From NCBI GenBank assembly GCA_020630875.1, contig JAHDIH010000007.1, positions 62,001 to 126,000 on the forward strand: a stretch of DNA of 64,000 bases, read 5' to 3'. The translations under genes were made by a program, and so were the position numbers. Under the pieces are notes generated by a model that saw nothing but the letters and a program-made list of their open reading frames with translations, did no database searches and was not told where the DNA came from. This document shows positions 1-10,281 of the stretch, piece by piece. The stretch is from Deltaproteobacteria bacterium (lineage in GTDB: Bacteria > Myxococcota_A > Polyangia > Haliangiales > Haliangiaceae). How positions within the stretch are numbered: position 1 is the stretch's first letter; the number at the start of each line of letters is the position of its first letter.

Positions 1-1
1 C

Positions 2-1060
2 AAGTCAACTTCTTCCCATCCGGTATGGAGTCGACCAATTGATGATGAACAACGACCTACCCCATGCCGGGTCATTGTATGGGGTTCTCGTGATGTGGAG
101 ATGGTAGAAGAACTACTTTCTCTAGGTGGTTGGCGTTCGGACATTGAAATTCACGGATGGGAATATGAGACCCATGAAGCCTTGTTTCAGGAAATCGCCA
201 AACGAGCCCAAGAAGAAAACGTCACCATTGAAACACTTTGCTTTCAAGGTCACGGTAGTAATGGCTCGACGGAACTCGGTGGAGATTTAAACGTCAGAAG
301 TTCAAAGATGGAAAAGGCGTTTCCACTAATTCTTCCCTGGCTGTCCCATGGTGCCGAAGTGATGGTTGGCGGATGCGGTACTGGTTTTGGAGACAAAGGA
401 TTAGCTCTACTTCACCGTATTGCCACCATGGGTAAGAGTAAGAGCATCAAGGTTTCAGCTGGAACCGTAGCGCAACGAGGGGCCAGTGGTCTCGAAGGCA
501 ATGAAATGTGGATGCAATACAAGGGCGAAACCAAAATAGGCGGCGTCGAATATGGCAGCATGACTGGAACCCAACGGTGGTTAGACAGTCCACTACTCGT
601 TAGTGCAGAAGAACGATCGCTGCTTCGCTACGGCACGCTCAGCCAACTTCCCTATAAGGTATCCGGAAGAATCGAAACCAATGCAATGTTCAGAAAAATA
701 GTTAAACAAAAGAACAAAGGCAGCTATGTGAAAATGCCCAAATCTTTTGACCCGTTCATGAGCATAAGAATCAACAACGACCGAAAAAGGCCATGGGATG
801 CTCACGTGAAGCTGTTCTCTCAAGAGATCGTAAACCGCTTCAAACAAATGAGAGAGATTGACAGAGCAGCGCTTTGTGGCGAGTTCGCAGGCGATTACAA
901 TCTAACAGACGTTGAAACAGCTCGTACGCAAGATTGGTTTCGTTGGATCACAAAATACATGTCGGCAGAGCATAGCGAAGCATTCAAAACGCTGTACGCA
1001 AACGCCCGAAGAAGGGCAAAATCCAAGCATCCCGAGATTTTTGGCGCCTACGACCACTAG
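2..1060 (+). CDS. Caspase-like (clan CD type) protein, 5' partial
   Basis: The reading frame is open to the left edge. The first possible internal start is GTG at 95, but the codons before it encode a plausible beta strand (RVIVWGSRD), so the gene probably begins outside the window. Counting from the GTG, a strand ending in FQGHG (His53) and a second ending in VGGCGTG (Cys94), followed by a helix and a strand running into SAGT, resemble the His/Cys dyad layout of caspase-like folds such as DUF4347. The C-terminal 150 residues are basic and match nothing I recognise. No signal peptide or membrane segment is seen in the part present. The fold assignment rests on motif spacing only; protease activity is inferred. 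Confidence 0.7.
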   Translation, partial: KSTSSHPVWSRPIDDEQRPTPCRVIVWGSRDVEMVEELLSLGGWRSDIEIHGWEYETHEALFQEIAKRAQEENVTIETLCFQGHGSNGSTELGGDLNVRSSKMEKAFPLILPWLSHGAEVMVGGCGTGFGDKGLALLHRIATMGKSKSIKVSAGTVAQRGASGLEGNEMWMQYKGETKIGGVEYGSMTGTQRWLDSPLLVSAEERSLLRYGTLSQLPYKVSGRIETNAMFRKIVKQKNKGSYVKMPKSFDPFMSIRINNDRKRPWDAHVKLFSQEIVNRFKQMREIDRAALCGEFAGDYNLTDVETARTQDWFRWITKYMSAEHSEAFKTLYANARRRAKSKHPEIFGAYDH

Positions 1061-1088
1061 TATAGAAATCAGCGCGTTTTGATGTATA

Positions 1089-3008
1089 GTGCGCCGGGTG
1101 GGTATCCTAACAGCCAGTGAACTATCGCTTTCGTTTGGCGCCCGTACGCTTTTCGACAATCTTTCATTCATCATCGAGGCCAATGACAAAATGGGCCTTA
1201 TCGGACGTAACGGTAGTGGGAAAACGACGGTGATGCGAATTCTTGCCCAAAAGCAAGAAATCGATGGGGGCAAAATTTCCATCTCGCAAGGAATACGCAT
1301 AGGATACCTCGATCAAAACTTGGCGGAAGAAGGCGACCCGCGAAAGTTAATCGACTTTGTAGTGGAAAGTATCCCCGCGCTTGGCAACGTCGACGAACGA
1401 ATCGATGAAATCGAAAATCAACTGGGTACGTGCACCGACGCAGACGAAGCAATGAAACTTGCGGACGAACTGACGGAACTATTGGACAACAAGCAGCAGC
1501 TTGAAACCGACTTTGCCGAGCACCATGCTCACACCATTCTAGATGGACTCGGTTTTTCGCAAGATCAGCACGAACAGACCGTAGACAAACTTAGCGGGGG
1601 ATGGAGAATGCGCGCCCACCTCGCCGGGCTTCTTTTTTCCAAACCCCATCTCTTACTTTTGGATGAACCAACAAACCATTTAGACGTTCCCACCGTAGCG
1701 TGGTTCGGAAGCTTTCTTCAGCGCTACAAAGGCGCTTTCGTCATGATCAGCCATGACCGTGAGTTTCTTAATAGTCAGGTTAACCGAGTGGTTGCGATAG
1801 AAAAGGAGCGAACTCGAGTTTATCCCGGCAACTACGATGCCTACGTCACGGCACGAACCGAAGAGGAAACCATCCTTTTTGCTAGGGCCAAAAATGTCGC
1901 GAAGCAAAAAGAAGACATTCAGCGCTTTATTGATAGATTCCGTGCACAAGCGAATAAAGCGAAAGCAGTACAGAGTAGGGTAAAGCAACTTGAAAAAATG
2001 GAAGACATCGTACTGCCTTCTCGTGAAGACACCATCGGCATTAGAATCCCATCAGCTGGTAAACCAGTGCAGACGGTGCTTCGCGGCAATGAACTCGGTC
2101 ACGACTATGGGAATGGGTTGCTTTTCGACGGCGTGAATATCGCATTGCAACGCGGCGACAAAGTAGCATTGATTGGAGAAAATGGCGCGGGAAAAACCAC
2201 ACTCCTTAGAATACTGGCGGGGGAAATTAAGCCAACCAATGGAACGGTAGGACTCGGCAACAAAGTAATCGCAGGGTACTACGCGCAGCACCATACGAAC
2301 TCACTGCAACTTGACTGGACCATTTTTCAAGAGGTCGCGGCTGCAAACTTGGAAGCGTCTCAAACGGCGGTAAGAACGGTATTGGGATCGCTTCTCTTTC
2401 GAAACGATGATGTGGAAAAAAAGATTGGAGTACTGTCCGGAGGAGAGCGCGCACGTGTCTGTCTCGCTAAGCTAATCATTCAACCCACTAACTTGCTGAT
2501 GATGGATGAACCCACCAATCACCTCGACCTGGAAACCAGCGAAGCACTGTCGAACGCACTCAAAGAGTTTGATGGCACCGTACTATTCGTTAGTCACAAC
2601 ATGGGATTGATCCGGACGGTTGCCGGAAGAGTCTGGAACCTGACCGCAGGAACCTTCGAAGACTATCCTGGCACGTATTCCGAATACGAATACAGATTGC
2701 AAGAACAAGGCAAACAAGCGGCAAAAACGCAAACAAAAGAGACTCGCAAAAAGTCTCAGAAAAAGCGTCCGGCGAACAAACCAAAGCAGCAAAGCAAAAA
2801 GAAGATTCAACAAGCGATCGATGAGCTTGAGATCGAAATTGAAGACTTAGAAACTACCGTGACAACTCTCACAAACAATATGTCTGGGAAAATGAGTAAT
2901 GAAGAGCGGAGTGAACTATCTAAGAAAGCAACGGAAACACAGAAATTGCTCGACCAGAAGAATGCCCTCTGGGAGCAGCTTCAGAGCCAGCTTGAAGCTC
3001 TTCCCTAG
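1089..3008 (+). CDS. uup: ABC-F family ATPase, Uup-like
   Basis: Soluble tandem ATPase of the ABC-F class, which acts on ribosomes or on branched DNA intermediates rather than in transport. First Walker A GRNGSGKT at residues 39-46, signature LSGGW near 167, Walker B LLLLDEPTNHLD near 190. The second cassette has GENGAGKT near 362, LSGGE near 449 and LMMDEPTNHLD near 470. No membrane segments. Residues about 565-637 form a Lys-rich linker and a coiled coil, as in the C-terminal DNA-binding domain of Uup; the 639-residue length also fits Uup. The start used is GTG at 1089; GTG at 1098 is an equally good alternative giving MGILTASELS. The family is certain, the Uup subfamily likely. Confidence 0.9.
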   Translation: MRRVGILTASELSLSFGARTLFDNLSFIIEANDKMGLIGRNGSGKTTVMRILAQKQEIDGGKISISQGIRIGYLDQNLAEEGDPRKLIDFVVESIPALGNVDERIDEIENQLGTCTDADEAMKLADELTELLDNKQQLETDFAEHHAHTILDGLGFSQDQHEQTVDKLSGGWRMRAHLAGLLFSKPHLLLLDEPTNHLDVPTVAWFGSFLQRYKGAFVMISHDREFLNSQVNRVVAIEKERTRVYPGNYDAYVTARTEEETILFARAKNVAKQKEDIQRFIDRFRAQANKAKAVQSRVKQLEKMEDIVLPSREDTIGIRIPSAGKPVQTVLRGNELGHDYGNGLLFDGVNIALQRGDKVALIGENGAGKTTLLRILAGEIKPTNGTVGLGNKVIAGYYAQHHTNSLQLDWTIFQEVAAANLEASQTAVRTVLGSLLFRNDDVEKKIGVLSGGERARVCLAKLIIQPTNLLMMDEPTNHLDLETSEALSNALKEFDGTVLFVSHNMGLIRTVAGRVWNLTAGTFEDYPGTYSEYEYRLQEQGKQAAKTQTKETRKKSQKKRPANKPKQQSKKKIQQAIDELEIEIEDLETTVTTLTNNMSGKMSNEERSELSKKATETQKLLDQKNALWEQLQSQLEALP

Positions 3009-3046
3009 CGACTTGATATAGCGCGTTTACCTGTTAGCATCGCTCT

Positions 3047-6000
3047 GTGAAAAAGTTTTTCTGTGCACTAGTTTTAGCAATCGCCCCCCTTGCATCGCAC
3101 GCAGACTGGCTCGGAGCTCGAGGTGACAATGCCCGAACTGGTGTCTCTAACGGAACTTCAAATCTCATCACCCCAGAGGTAGCTTGGCGCTACTTTCTGG
3201 GAGGCGCCGTCCCACGCCACTCACTTTTAAGACACGATGTCGACAACAAAGACAACACCGACGTCATCTATCTTGTAGGAGGGACCGTAATCGCTAAAGA
3301 TATTAGAGGGCCGGTACTATGGAGCACGGGCCCTATCGCCGCCAAACAAGTTCTCGATTTTGCGGATGTCGATGGAGATGGGGATAATGAAGTCATTGTC
3401 GCCACCTCAAATGGCGTAGTATTCCTTAGTGGAGCAAACGGTACTGTCGAATGGCGGCAACCTGTAGCTGACATTGGTTCGCTTGCAACCGCAAAACTCT
3501 ATGATGTCGACGGGGACGGAAAACGTGAGCTCGTTACCATTGCGTGTCCGTGTTGTAGTGACAGAAACGACGCAACTGGTGCGACTTATGACCTTGATGG
3601 AGTGCCGTCTTTGAAATGGTCGCCGGCAGAAGTTCGATGCGGTAGCGAAACAACTACCACGATACTAAAGCGAGGAAGTGGAACCGCGGTACTATTGGGC
3701 AAGCGATTCGGATTTAACCTCGTCGATGGCACCACCGGTGCGACGATTGCTACTTCTGGCGAATTGGGACAGGCCACTGAGTTTTCTACCTGCATCGCTG
3801 CCAACATCGACAGCGACAACGATGACGAAGCGGTCTGCTTTCTCAGTAGCAAACTAGCGATCAGCGGTGAAGGACACAAGGTCTACGCTTTAGATATTAC
3901 CGGCGGAGTGGTTTCGCTACTTTGGCAAAAAAGTATCGGCGATGAAGACAATGCTCTCCTGTTCAACCAAGAATCAACGTTAGACTTAGATGGCGACGGA
4001 AACGTCGAAGTAGTATTGTCCGGCAAGCAAGCATCAGTACCTACACTTTTCGTGCTTGATGCCAGTAGCGGCACCACTATTGAGACGAAAGACAACGTTA
4101 ATTTTGAAGGAGTGTTTAATCGCGACATCGTCGTTTCATCAACCAATGATACAATTTTATTACGACTTTCTTCCGCAAGCCTGTCCGACATCCAGACCTT
4201 CCCCAACACCAAAGTAATTCCACAAGAATCGACGAATCACGTCGGTGGTGCGATTTCATTCATTAGTGATTTTGCCCTTTGGTTAACCAACAGTTCGTTG
4301 GAAATTGAAGCCTACGACTCAGACTTTTTGAAAATGGGAAGCCTGCAACTGACCGGAAACGATGACAAAGTCGCAGTTCTTTCAAGGACAGGAGACATTA
4401 CGATTGCGGACGGCAGTGGCTACATTCACAGCGTTACAGACATATTTAGAAAACAGGGACTCGTTCAAGCTGGAGGCTACTTCGCAGATGGACTGCGGCG
4501 CCAACTCTGCAAGAGTCCCATTAGCGGGCCTGACGGAACGACCTTGGTCTCGAACGGGAATGGTAGTCTACTCTTAATGCAAGGTGGGGACTCAACCCTA
4601 ACCCTTCCTCCGCAAACGTTGTGGCAAAAAGTAAGGACCGACTGCCCAACTTACAATTTACAAAGAGGAACACTCTTAACCAGACGTAATGACGAAAGCT
4701 TTGATAGCTTGGTAAGCTTAGAGCCACTCTCTGGAGCTTCTCTCTGGGAAAGAAGTTTGCCTGGGAAAATCTTGACCGATCTTCTTATCGGTAGCTTTCC
4801 CACTCAGAGTGATACCGGCGTAGTTGTAGAGTGGTCTCAGACCAACAACGCGATTTTAATGCACAGTAGTTTTGATGTGTTGACAGGATTACCTGTATGG
4901 GAACTGCCAGGATTTAGCAGAGGCCAAACGCTCTTGCCATCAGGAGGCGCTATGGCTGATTTAAGTGGGGATGGAGTCTCCGACTATGTGGGGCATTTCT
5001 TTTCAACTTACATAATCGATGGAGCGAGCGGCGATGTTTCCGATTCTAATCAAGGTATTTCACCGTACAACATGCCGACGATCGTCAACGTAGATGGTGA
5101 TGACCAAAGTGAATTCTTCATGCATGCTGGTTTTTATCCCCTATCGGTCGTGGACGACGACCAACAAACTTTGCAAACGAGCCCCATTGAGAACCGTCCC
5201 AACACGTATCACACGCTAATTTCTTGTGAAAACGATGTTCGCTATGGCGTTGGCACAGGGGTGGTAGACAAAGGCACGTTACACTTTTACGGGCTAAACA
5301 GTAGTTCAAACTCTCTGGCGGTTACTCTCGCTGGTGGCGCGTTATACGGCAACGAAGCTGCCGCCGTAGCACAAGGTGCCGCCTTGAGTTCACTAGGTTC
5401 TACCTATGGTCACACCGACATTGATGGTAACGGAACGCAAGCGATTCTTGTGGGCTCCCAAAATGGGTGGCTTTACGCTCTTGAACCTTGCGCTCAGACC
5501 CTGCTGTTCGCCCTTGAGTTTCCTGGTTCCGTGGGCGCTATGGCATTCATTGACCGACAAGATATCGGTATAGAAGAACTTGTCGTCTCCGTTTCAGATG
5601 GTTTTCTCTACGGTATTAAAAACTTCACCGTTCAATCAGCCGAATCCGTGATCGAAATTGATCCCAGTGCCCCTACCACCGCGGACGCCGATATCTTTCT
5701 TCAGAGCAGCAGCGTGCGCATCGAATGGATTGCTAGCTCTAACGCAGAATTTTATGAAGTAGCAATTGTCGAAGACCAAACCAAGGAGTTTGTAGTCTCC
5801 TGGACTCAATCTTCCAACACCAACATTGTCATAGACAGCCTTTCACTTGCTCCCAATACGCTCTATCGCTCTGTGGTGAGAGCTGTGGCTAGCAATGGCG
5901 AACTGTCCGCCGAAAAAGAAAGTGATGGTTTTGTAGTCGAACCATCGGAGGACTCCAGTGGAGGATGCGGCTGCGATGGTTCAACTCCAACGTCGCTATT

Positions 6001-6049
6001 TTTTATCGCGGTATTTCTTGCACTAGCGCCAAAAAGAAAATCGCTTTAG
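3047..6049 (+). CDS. Secreted FG-GAP/VCBS repeat protein with fibronectin-like domain and MYXO-CTERM-like tail
   Basis: The 1000-residue product starts at GTG with a clear signal peptide (KKFF, hydrophobic core, SHA cleavage site). Repeated calcium-loop motifs of the FG-GAP type (DVDGDGDNE, DVDGDGKRE, DLDGDGNVE, DLSGDGVSD, DIDGNGTQ) indicate a beta-propeller. Residues about 875-960 look like a fibronectin type III domain. The C-terminus has GGCGC near 972, a hydrophobic helix and the basic end PKRK, resembling the MYXO-CTERM sorting tail of myxobacterial surface proteins. It is therefore probably displayed on the cell surface; the ligand is unknown. Its last 4 bp overlap the convergent biotin carrier gene. 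Confidence 0.85.
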   Translation: MKKFFCALVLAIAPLASHADWLGARGDNARTGVSNGTSNLITPEVAWRYFLGGAVPRHSLLRHDVDNKDNTDVIYLVGGTVIAKDIRGPVLWSTGPIAAKQVLDFADVDGDGDNEVIVATSNGVVFLSGANGTVEWRQPVADIGSLATAKLYDVDGDGKRELVTIACPCCSDRNDATGATYDLDGVPSLKWSPAEVRCGSETTTTILKRGSGTAVLLGKRFGFNLVDGTTGATIATSGELGQATEFSTCIAANIDSDNDDEAVCFLSSKLAISGEGHKVYALDITGGVVSLLWQKSIGDEDNALLFNQESTLDLDGDGNVEVVLSGKQASVPTLFVLDASSGTTIETKDNVNFEGVFNRDIVVSSTNDTILLRLSSASLSDIQTFPNTKVIPQESTNHVGGAISFISDFALWLTNSSLEIEAYDSDFLKMGSLQLTGNDDKVAVLSRTGDITIADGSGYIHSVTDIFRKQGLVQAGGYFADGLRRQLCKSPISGPDGTTLVSNGNGSLLLMQGGDSTLTLPPQTLWQKVRTDCPTYNLQRGTLLTRRNDESFDSLVSLEPLSGASLWERSLPGKILTDLLIGSFPTQSDTGVVVEWSQTNNAILMHSSFDVLTGLPVWELPGFSRGQTLLPSGGAMADLSGDGVSDYVGHFFSTYIIDGASGDVSDSNQGISPYNMPTIVNVDGDDQSEFFMHAGFYPLSVVDDDQQTLQTSPIENRPNTYHTLISCENDVRYGVGTGVVDKGTLHFYGLNSSSNSLAVTLAGGALYGNEAAAVAQGAALSSLGSTYGHTDIDGNGTQAILVGSQNGWLYALEPCAQTLLFALEFPGSVGAMAFIDRQDIGIEELVVSVSDGFLYGIKNFTVQSAESVIEIDPSAPTTADADIFLQSSSVRIEWIASSNAEFYEVAIVEDQTKEFVVSWTQSSNTNIVIDSLSLAPNTLYRSVVRAVASNGELSAEKESDGFVVEPSEDSSGGCGCDGSTPTSLFFIAVFLALAPKRKSL

Positions 6050-6585
6050 ATTGGGTCTAACCGTACAAGAACATCGCCTGCAGAAATATCGCTGCCTTCT
6101 TCGGCGACAAGTGCTACCACCTTTGCAGTGGCAGGGTAGTCTCCACCATACGTTACCCGCGTGAAGGTTTTCATTACTTCGATAAGACAAAGCACGTCAC
6201 CATGTTTCACCACATCCCCTACCGAAACAAAAGCGTCGGACTCAGGATTGGGACGACTGTAAAAGCGACCAGGAAACTCCGCAACTACCTCTATTTTTCC
6301 CGATTTTTGTTTTTTTGAAGTCCCGGCAGAGCCTTTGGCGACTCCCGCTGACGTATCAATTTCCGCAAGCATCGACTCAAAGTGAACAGGGCCATGCGGC
6401 GCCACTTCTTTGATTAGTCCACCACTGCCACTCGCGTAGACTGATGAAACCTTCCCCAGCCGTGTAAGGGTTCCTACCAATTGGCCTTCGGCAACCGCGG
6501 CTCCTTTTTTGATAGCGGGTGTAAAATAACCTATCGCCGGCGACAGCAGCTTACTGTCCTTCTCTTTTGCTTTTAGTCGACTCAT
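6046..6585 (-). CDS. Biotin carboxyl carrier protein of an acyl-CoA carboxylase
   Basis: Carries the biotin that shuttles carboxyl groups between the two enzymes encoded just upstream. The C-terminal barrel (about residues 100-179) has the biotinylation loop CLIEVMKTF, with the modified Lys inside EVMKT. The N-terminal half (about 10-80) looks like a second, degenerate lipoyl/biotinyl barrel: the hairpin position reads HFESMLAE and lacks the Lys. A Lys/Ser linker joins the two. The start codon overlaps the stop of the carboxyltransferase gene by 4 bp (ATGA), so translation is coupled. The carboxylase substrate (acetyl- or propionyl-CoA) cannot be told from this subunit. Confidence 0.85.
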   Translation of the reverse strand: MSRLKAKEKDSKLLSPAIGYFTPAIKKGAAVAEGQLVGTLTRLGKVSSVYASGSGGLIKEVAPHGPVHFESMLAEIDTSAGVAKGSAGTSKKQKSGKIEVVAEFPGRFYSRPNPESDAFVSVGDVVKHGDVLCLIEVMKTFTRVTYGGDYPATAKVVALVAEEGSDISAGDVLVRLDPI

Positions 6586-8291
6586 GGCATCCCTCTATCT
6601 AATGCAGCAATATCATGCAGACTCCAAATGCGGGGATTTTTGATCCGACGATACCCACTAGACTGATAGGATGCTTCTACGCAGACCTCAAGCCAACCAC
6701 GCATTTCATCGAACTTGATAATTTCGTCAATGTCGCCTTTGTTCGCAGCAACATAAGGACTCATATCACTTTCGATTCGCGCTTCCACTTCTTTCATCTT
6801 CTTTTCGATTTCCTGCTTTTCATCTGGATCATCAGTTGCAATTTCAAAGTTGTCATCAAGCTTTGTGTTGTAGGTGGCGATCGCGAGGGTTCGCCCTTCC
6901 ATCACAGAGAGTCTTGAAATCGTAGTAGACAGCTGCAGTACTGGATCAAATGGCATTCCAGCCATCGCATAATATCCAGCTCCAGAAGCTTTCCGAAGAA
7001 GAAATGTAAACATCGGGGTAGTATTGGTACTATTTGTGTAGATAAGACTAGAGCCGTAACGGAGAAGTCCTAGCCTCTCTGCTTCTGCGCCGATGTCAAA
7101 TCCAGAGATATCTTGCAGCCAAACGATTGGTATTCCATCATCGTTGCACGCACGGGAAAAAGAAGAAATCTTAGCGATACTATCGCGATAAAGAATACCT
7201 CCCAGCGTGGGAGCTTTTCCTTCATTAGCCATCGGGCCTTGCCTGTTGCAGATGATTCCCACGTACAAACCACCAATACGGCCGACGCCCACAATCATCT
7301 CACGGCCTACGTTAGGCTGGATCTCCCAAAACAAACTTTCGTCGACCAAACGCGCGATGACATCTTCAGCATTGTAGGCTTGGCGATGGTCGGCTGGAAT
7401 AAGCTCTTTCAGTTCACGTGGAGAATAGTTAGGCTGAAGTTTTTCGTTTCCTCCACGGTAATAGTCCGCAGCGGAAGAGTTGGTTCGTTTGATTTCCCCG
7501 CGAAGCGAGGAAATTAGCGTCTGATCATCTGGGACGCGAACGTCTGCGCAACCCGATTGATGAACGTGAACCTCGGGTCCGCCGATTCCAAGAGACGTCA
7601 TCTTTTGACTTTTAGCTCCTTTGATTAGAGCCGCCCCTGCGATAACCATGTACGCCTGTTCGGTCATGTAGACTCTGTCGCTAATGATTGGCATGTAGCC
7701 GCCACCAGCTATGCAATCACCGAATACGCCAGCAAGTTGCGGTACGCCGTTTGCCGACAATACGCTGTTTAGTTTAAAGATATTTCCCGCGCCACGTTCT
7801 CCAGCAAACGTCCGAGACTGCTCCGGTAAGAATAAACCACTGCAGTCCACTAAGTAGATCACCGGAAGACGTAGGCGTAACGCTACGGTCTGCGCGCGTT
7901 GAATCTTTTCTGGTGTTCTTGGCCACCAAGCGCCGGAAGCGACGGTGTTATCGTTGGCTATGACCACACAAAGGCGATCGTGAACCCTGACAATTCCCGT
8001 TACCACCCCAGCACCAGGAGATTTCGCATCGCGATAAAAGGTTTCTTCCCCGTTTACATGACTGCCGATCTCATGAAAATCAGAGCCTGGATCTTTTAGT
8101 AACTCAATGCGTTCACGAGAGGTCAGTTTTCCTTTTTTGTGAACGCGATCAATGTATTTTTGCCCCCATCCAAGCGCAATGCTCTTTCTTCGTTCTTCAA
8201 GAACTTTTTCTTTTTCTGCAAGAACAGGGTTGTCTGGGAGCGCAGCGCTACCCAAATCAGAGCCAACGGGGGTGAGTGGAATATTAGCCAT
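6582..8291 (-). CDS. Acyl-CoA carboxylase carboxyltransferase subunit
   Basis: Transfers carboxyl from carboxybiotin to an acyl-CoA in the cytoplasm. At 569 residues it is a fused beta/alpha carboxyltransferase of the propionyl-, acetyl- or methylcrotonyl-CoA carboxylase type. Visible landmarks are [12 protein letters not shown], the stretch [17 protein letters not shown], the oxyanion-forming [30 protein letters not shown], and in the second half a [11 protein letters not shown] segment and [13 protein letters not shown] Gly-rich turn ([12 protein letters not shown]). It overlaps the biotin carboxylase gene by 8 bp and the carrier gene by 4 bp, so all three subunits are one operon. Substrate specificity is not determined by what can be seen. 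Confidence 0.92.
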   Translation of the reverse strand: MANIPLTPVGSDLGSAALPDNPVLAEKEKVLEERRKSIALGWGQKYIDRVHKKGKLTSRERIELLKDPGSDFHEIGSHVNGEETFYRDAKSPGAGVVTGIVRVHDRLCVVIANDNTVASGAWWPRTPEKIQRAQTVALRLRLPVIYLVDCSGLFLPEQSRTFAGERGAGNIFKLNSVLSANGVPQLAGVFGDCIAGGGYMPIISDRVYMTEQAYMVIAGAALIKGAKSQKMTSLGIGGPEVHVHQSGCADVRVPDDQTLISSLRGEIKRTNSSAADYYRGGNEKLQPNYSPRELKELIPADHRQAYNAEDVIARLVDESLFWEIQPNVGREMIVGVGRIGGLYVGIICNRQGPMANEGKAPTLGGILYRDSIAKISSFSRACNDDGIPIVWLQDISGFDIGAEAERLGLLRYGSSLIYTNSTNTTPMFTFLLRKASGAGYYAMAGMPFDPVLQLSTTISRLSVMEGRTLAIATYNTKLDDNFEIATDDPDEKQEIEKKMKEVEARIESDMSPYVAANKGDIDEIIKFDEMRGWLEVCVEASYQSSGYRRIKNPRIWSLHDIAALDRGMP

Positions 8292-9630
8292 GGTGATTCA
8301 CCTCAAACCCCGGAATGCGGGATGTGTCGTAGTTGTTATTCTTAAAGTCATCGCTCGCCAAAATTTGGCAATGCATGTCGATGGTAGTGTCCACTCCAGC
8401 ATACTTCATCTTTTTTAAAGTTTTTATCATCTTGCTGATTGCCGCGTCTCTATCTTTATCAAAGACAATGACCTTGCAAAGTAGACTGTCATAGAACGGC
8501 GGAACTTCGTAGCCCTCACTAACGTGAGTATCAATGCGTACGCCATCTTCATTGTCAGGTACGCTCCACTTGGTAATCTTCCCGGGAGATGGTTTAAAGT
8601 TCTCGGCCGGATTTTCAGCATTAATTCGACATTCAATAGAGTGGCCCTTGAGCTCCACTTCATCTTGGGTCACTGCCAAAGATTGCCCGGCTGCTGCTCG
8701 CAGTTGCATCTCCACAAGATCAAGGCCACTCCTCATTTCAGACACCGGATGTTCCACCTGAAGTCGGGTGTTCATCTCGATGAATCTAAGTTGACCTTCT
8801 TCATCAAGAAGAAATTCCATAGTTCCCGCTCCAACATAGCCGATGCTAGAAGCCGCTTTGCGGCTGACGTCAAACACATAGTCGCGAACGTCTGTGGACA
8901 GTGCAATGGCCGGAGACTCTTCGATTAGTTTTTGATGATTTCGCTGCACGGTGCAGTCTCGTTCTCCTACGTGGATTACGTTTCCGTACCGATCTCCCAT
9001 TAGTTGGATCTCAATATGTCGACCACCTTGAATCAACTTTTCAATGTACACGCTGTCATCGGCAAAACATGCCTTGGCTTCAGCCCTTGCGTCCTCAAAT
9101 GCAGCCTGAAGCTCACCTTCGTTTTTTGCGATTCGCATTCCGCGGCCGCCGCCACCTGCTTCTGCCTTCACCAACAAAGGATAACCAATTTCTTTGGCCA
9201 CTTCCTTTGCTGCGCTCAGGGTCTCAACGATTCCCTCACTGCCAGGCACCACGGGAACTCCAGCTTCTCGCATGATTCGCTTAGCTGGAATTTTTCTTCC
9301 CAAAAGCCGCATCACCCCTGCGGAAGGTCCAATGAATGTAATGCCATGGGTCTCACAAAGTGCCGCAAACCTTGGACTCTCTGCGAGAAACCCCCAGCCA
9401 GGATGAATGGCGCTGCACCCGGCTTGTCTTGCTGCTTGAACCACACTTTCAGGGTTTAAGTAGCTAGCACTTGGAGAAGCACCACCAATCACTTGCACCT
9501 CTCGATTTGGCAGGGCTTTAGCATCTACATTAGAAGCTGCAAAAACAGGGGTGATTCCTAGCTTGTCGCAGGTACGAGCGATGCGGTGCGCGACCTCACC
9601 ACGATTCGCGATTAAAATTCGCTTAAACAT
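8284..9630 (-). CDS. accC: Biotin carboxylase subunit of acyl-CoA carboxylase
   Basis: ATP- and bicarbonate-dependent carboxylation of carrier-bound biotin. The 448-residue length equals AccC. It opens with [19 protein letters not shown], has the ATP-grasp Gly-rich loop [10 protein letters not shown] near 165, [19 protein letters not shown], and the catalytic stretch [14 protein letters not shown]. First gene of the carboxylase operon. The nearest upstream gene on the same strand is a peroxiredoxin ending 15 bp from this region, so readthrough from it is possible. The symbol reflects family membership; the complex could be a propionyl-CoA rather than an acetyl-CoA carboxylase. Confidence 0.92.
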   Translation of the reverse strand: MFKRILIANRGEVAHRIARTCDKLGITPVFAASNVDAKALPNREVQVIGGASPSASYLNPESVVQAARQAGCSAIHPGWGFLAESPRFAALCETHGITFIGPSAGVMRLLGRKIPAKRIMREAGVPVVPGSEGIVETLSAAKEVAKEIGYPLLVKAEAGGGGRGMRIAKNEGELQAAFEDARAEAKACFADDSVYIEKLIQGGRHIEIQLMGDRYGNVIHVGERDCTVQRNHQKLIEESPAIALSTDVRDYVFDVSRKAASSIGYVGAGTMEFLLDEEGQLRFIEMNTRLQVEHPVSEMRSGLDLVEMQLRAAAGQSLAVTQDEVELKGHSIECRINAENPAENFKPSPGKITKWSVPDNEDGVRIDTHVSEGYEVPPFYDSLLCKVIVFDKDRDAAISKMIKTLKKMKYAGVDTTIDMHCQILASDDFKNNNYDTSRIPGFEVNHHG

Positions 9631-9645
9631 TGTCGCAAGCTTGGA

Positions 9646-10131
9646 TCACCCAAGCTTTGAAATGCAAGCCTCAGCCCCAGATACAGTGACTCCTTTGCCA
9701 CTTTCTACTTCAATCGATTCCACTACGCCCTTGTTGGCAACCAATAAAAATCGTTTTCCACGAATTCCCAGACCTGCGCCACTAATGTCGGTTTCAAGAC
9801 CTAACGCTTTGGTAAACTCTCCGTTGCCATCTGCGAGGAAAAATACCTTCCCCGTCGCGCCTTGCGCTTGCTCCCACGCTTTCATGACAAACGGGTCGTT
9901 AACCGCAAGACAGATTATCTTTTCCACGCCTTTGCCCTTGATGGCATCCGCATTCTGAACGAATCCAGGAAGATGCGTGTTGGAACAAGTTGGCGTGAAT
10001 GCACCGGGGACGGAAAACATAGCGACCTTGCCTGCTGCGAATAATTCGCCGGTAGAAACGTCTTCCAATCCTGATTCCCCTAAAACTTTTAGCGTGACGT
10101 TGGGAATGTTGCTGCCTACTTCGATGCTCAT
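9646..10131 (-). CDS. Peroxiredoxin, Prx5/type II family
   Basis: Thiol peroxidase reducing H2O2 and organic hydroperoxides in the cytoplasm. The 161-residue protein has the Prx5 peroxidatic motif PGAFTPTCS with Cys49, followed by LPGF, VNDPFVMKAW and the type-specific GLGIRGKRFLLVANKG, all in family order. The frame extends further upstream, but the ATG at 10131 (MSIEVGSNIP) matches the usual family start. Only a few bp separate its stop from the biotin carboxylase start, so it may lead that operon. Two AGATCT palindromes lie within 60 bp upstream of the start codon. Confidence 0.92.
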   Translation of the reverse strand: MSIEVGSNIPNVTLKVLGESGLEDVSTGELFAAGKVAMFSVPGAFTPTCSNTHLPGFVQNADAIKGKGVEKIICLAVNDPFVMKAWEQAQGATGKVFFLADGNGEFTKALGLETDISGAGLGIRGKRFLLVANKGVVESIEVESGKGVTVSGAEACISKLG

Positions 10132-10167
10132 GCCCCAGCCATAGCACAGGGCTACGACACCAAAGTC

Positions 10168-10281
10168 AGATCTCCAATGGCGAGATCTTTTCATTTTTTT
10201 GCGGACAGAGATCTAATGATAGGTCATACTAGCTCTAGTAGGTTGCGGTTGACGACCTACTAGACCTAGGCTAAGAGATCT
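10168..10281. promoter_or_regulatory. Cluster of four AGATCT palindromes in a divergent intergenic region
   Basis: AGATCT occurs at 10168, 10183, 10209 and 10276, between the divergent peroxiredoxin and ribbon-helix-helix genes. The last copy abuts the ATG of the latter. Chance would give about 0.03 copies per 114 bp, so binding sites are a reasonable inference; the small DNA-binding protein encoded next door is the obvious candidate. No classical -35/-10 pair is convincing here apart from TTGACG at 10249. Confidence 0.45.
10235..10263. promoter_or_regulatory. Inverted repeat upstream of ribbon-helix-helix gene
   Basis: Perfect 9-bp arms CTAGTAGGT and ACCTACTAG are separated by 11 bp that contain TTGACG. 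The repeat lies 21 bp before the start codon at 10284 and overlaps any promoter using TTGACG as -35, so an operator is more likely than a terminator. The core GGTTGCGGTTGACGA recurs with one mismatch before the cupin gene at 11470-11484. Confidence 0.5.
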
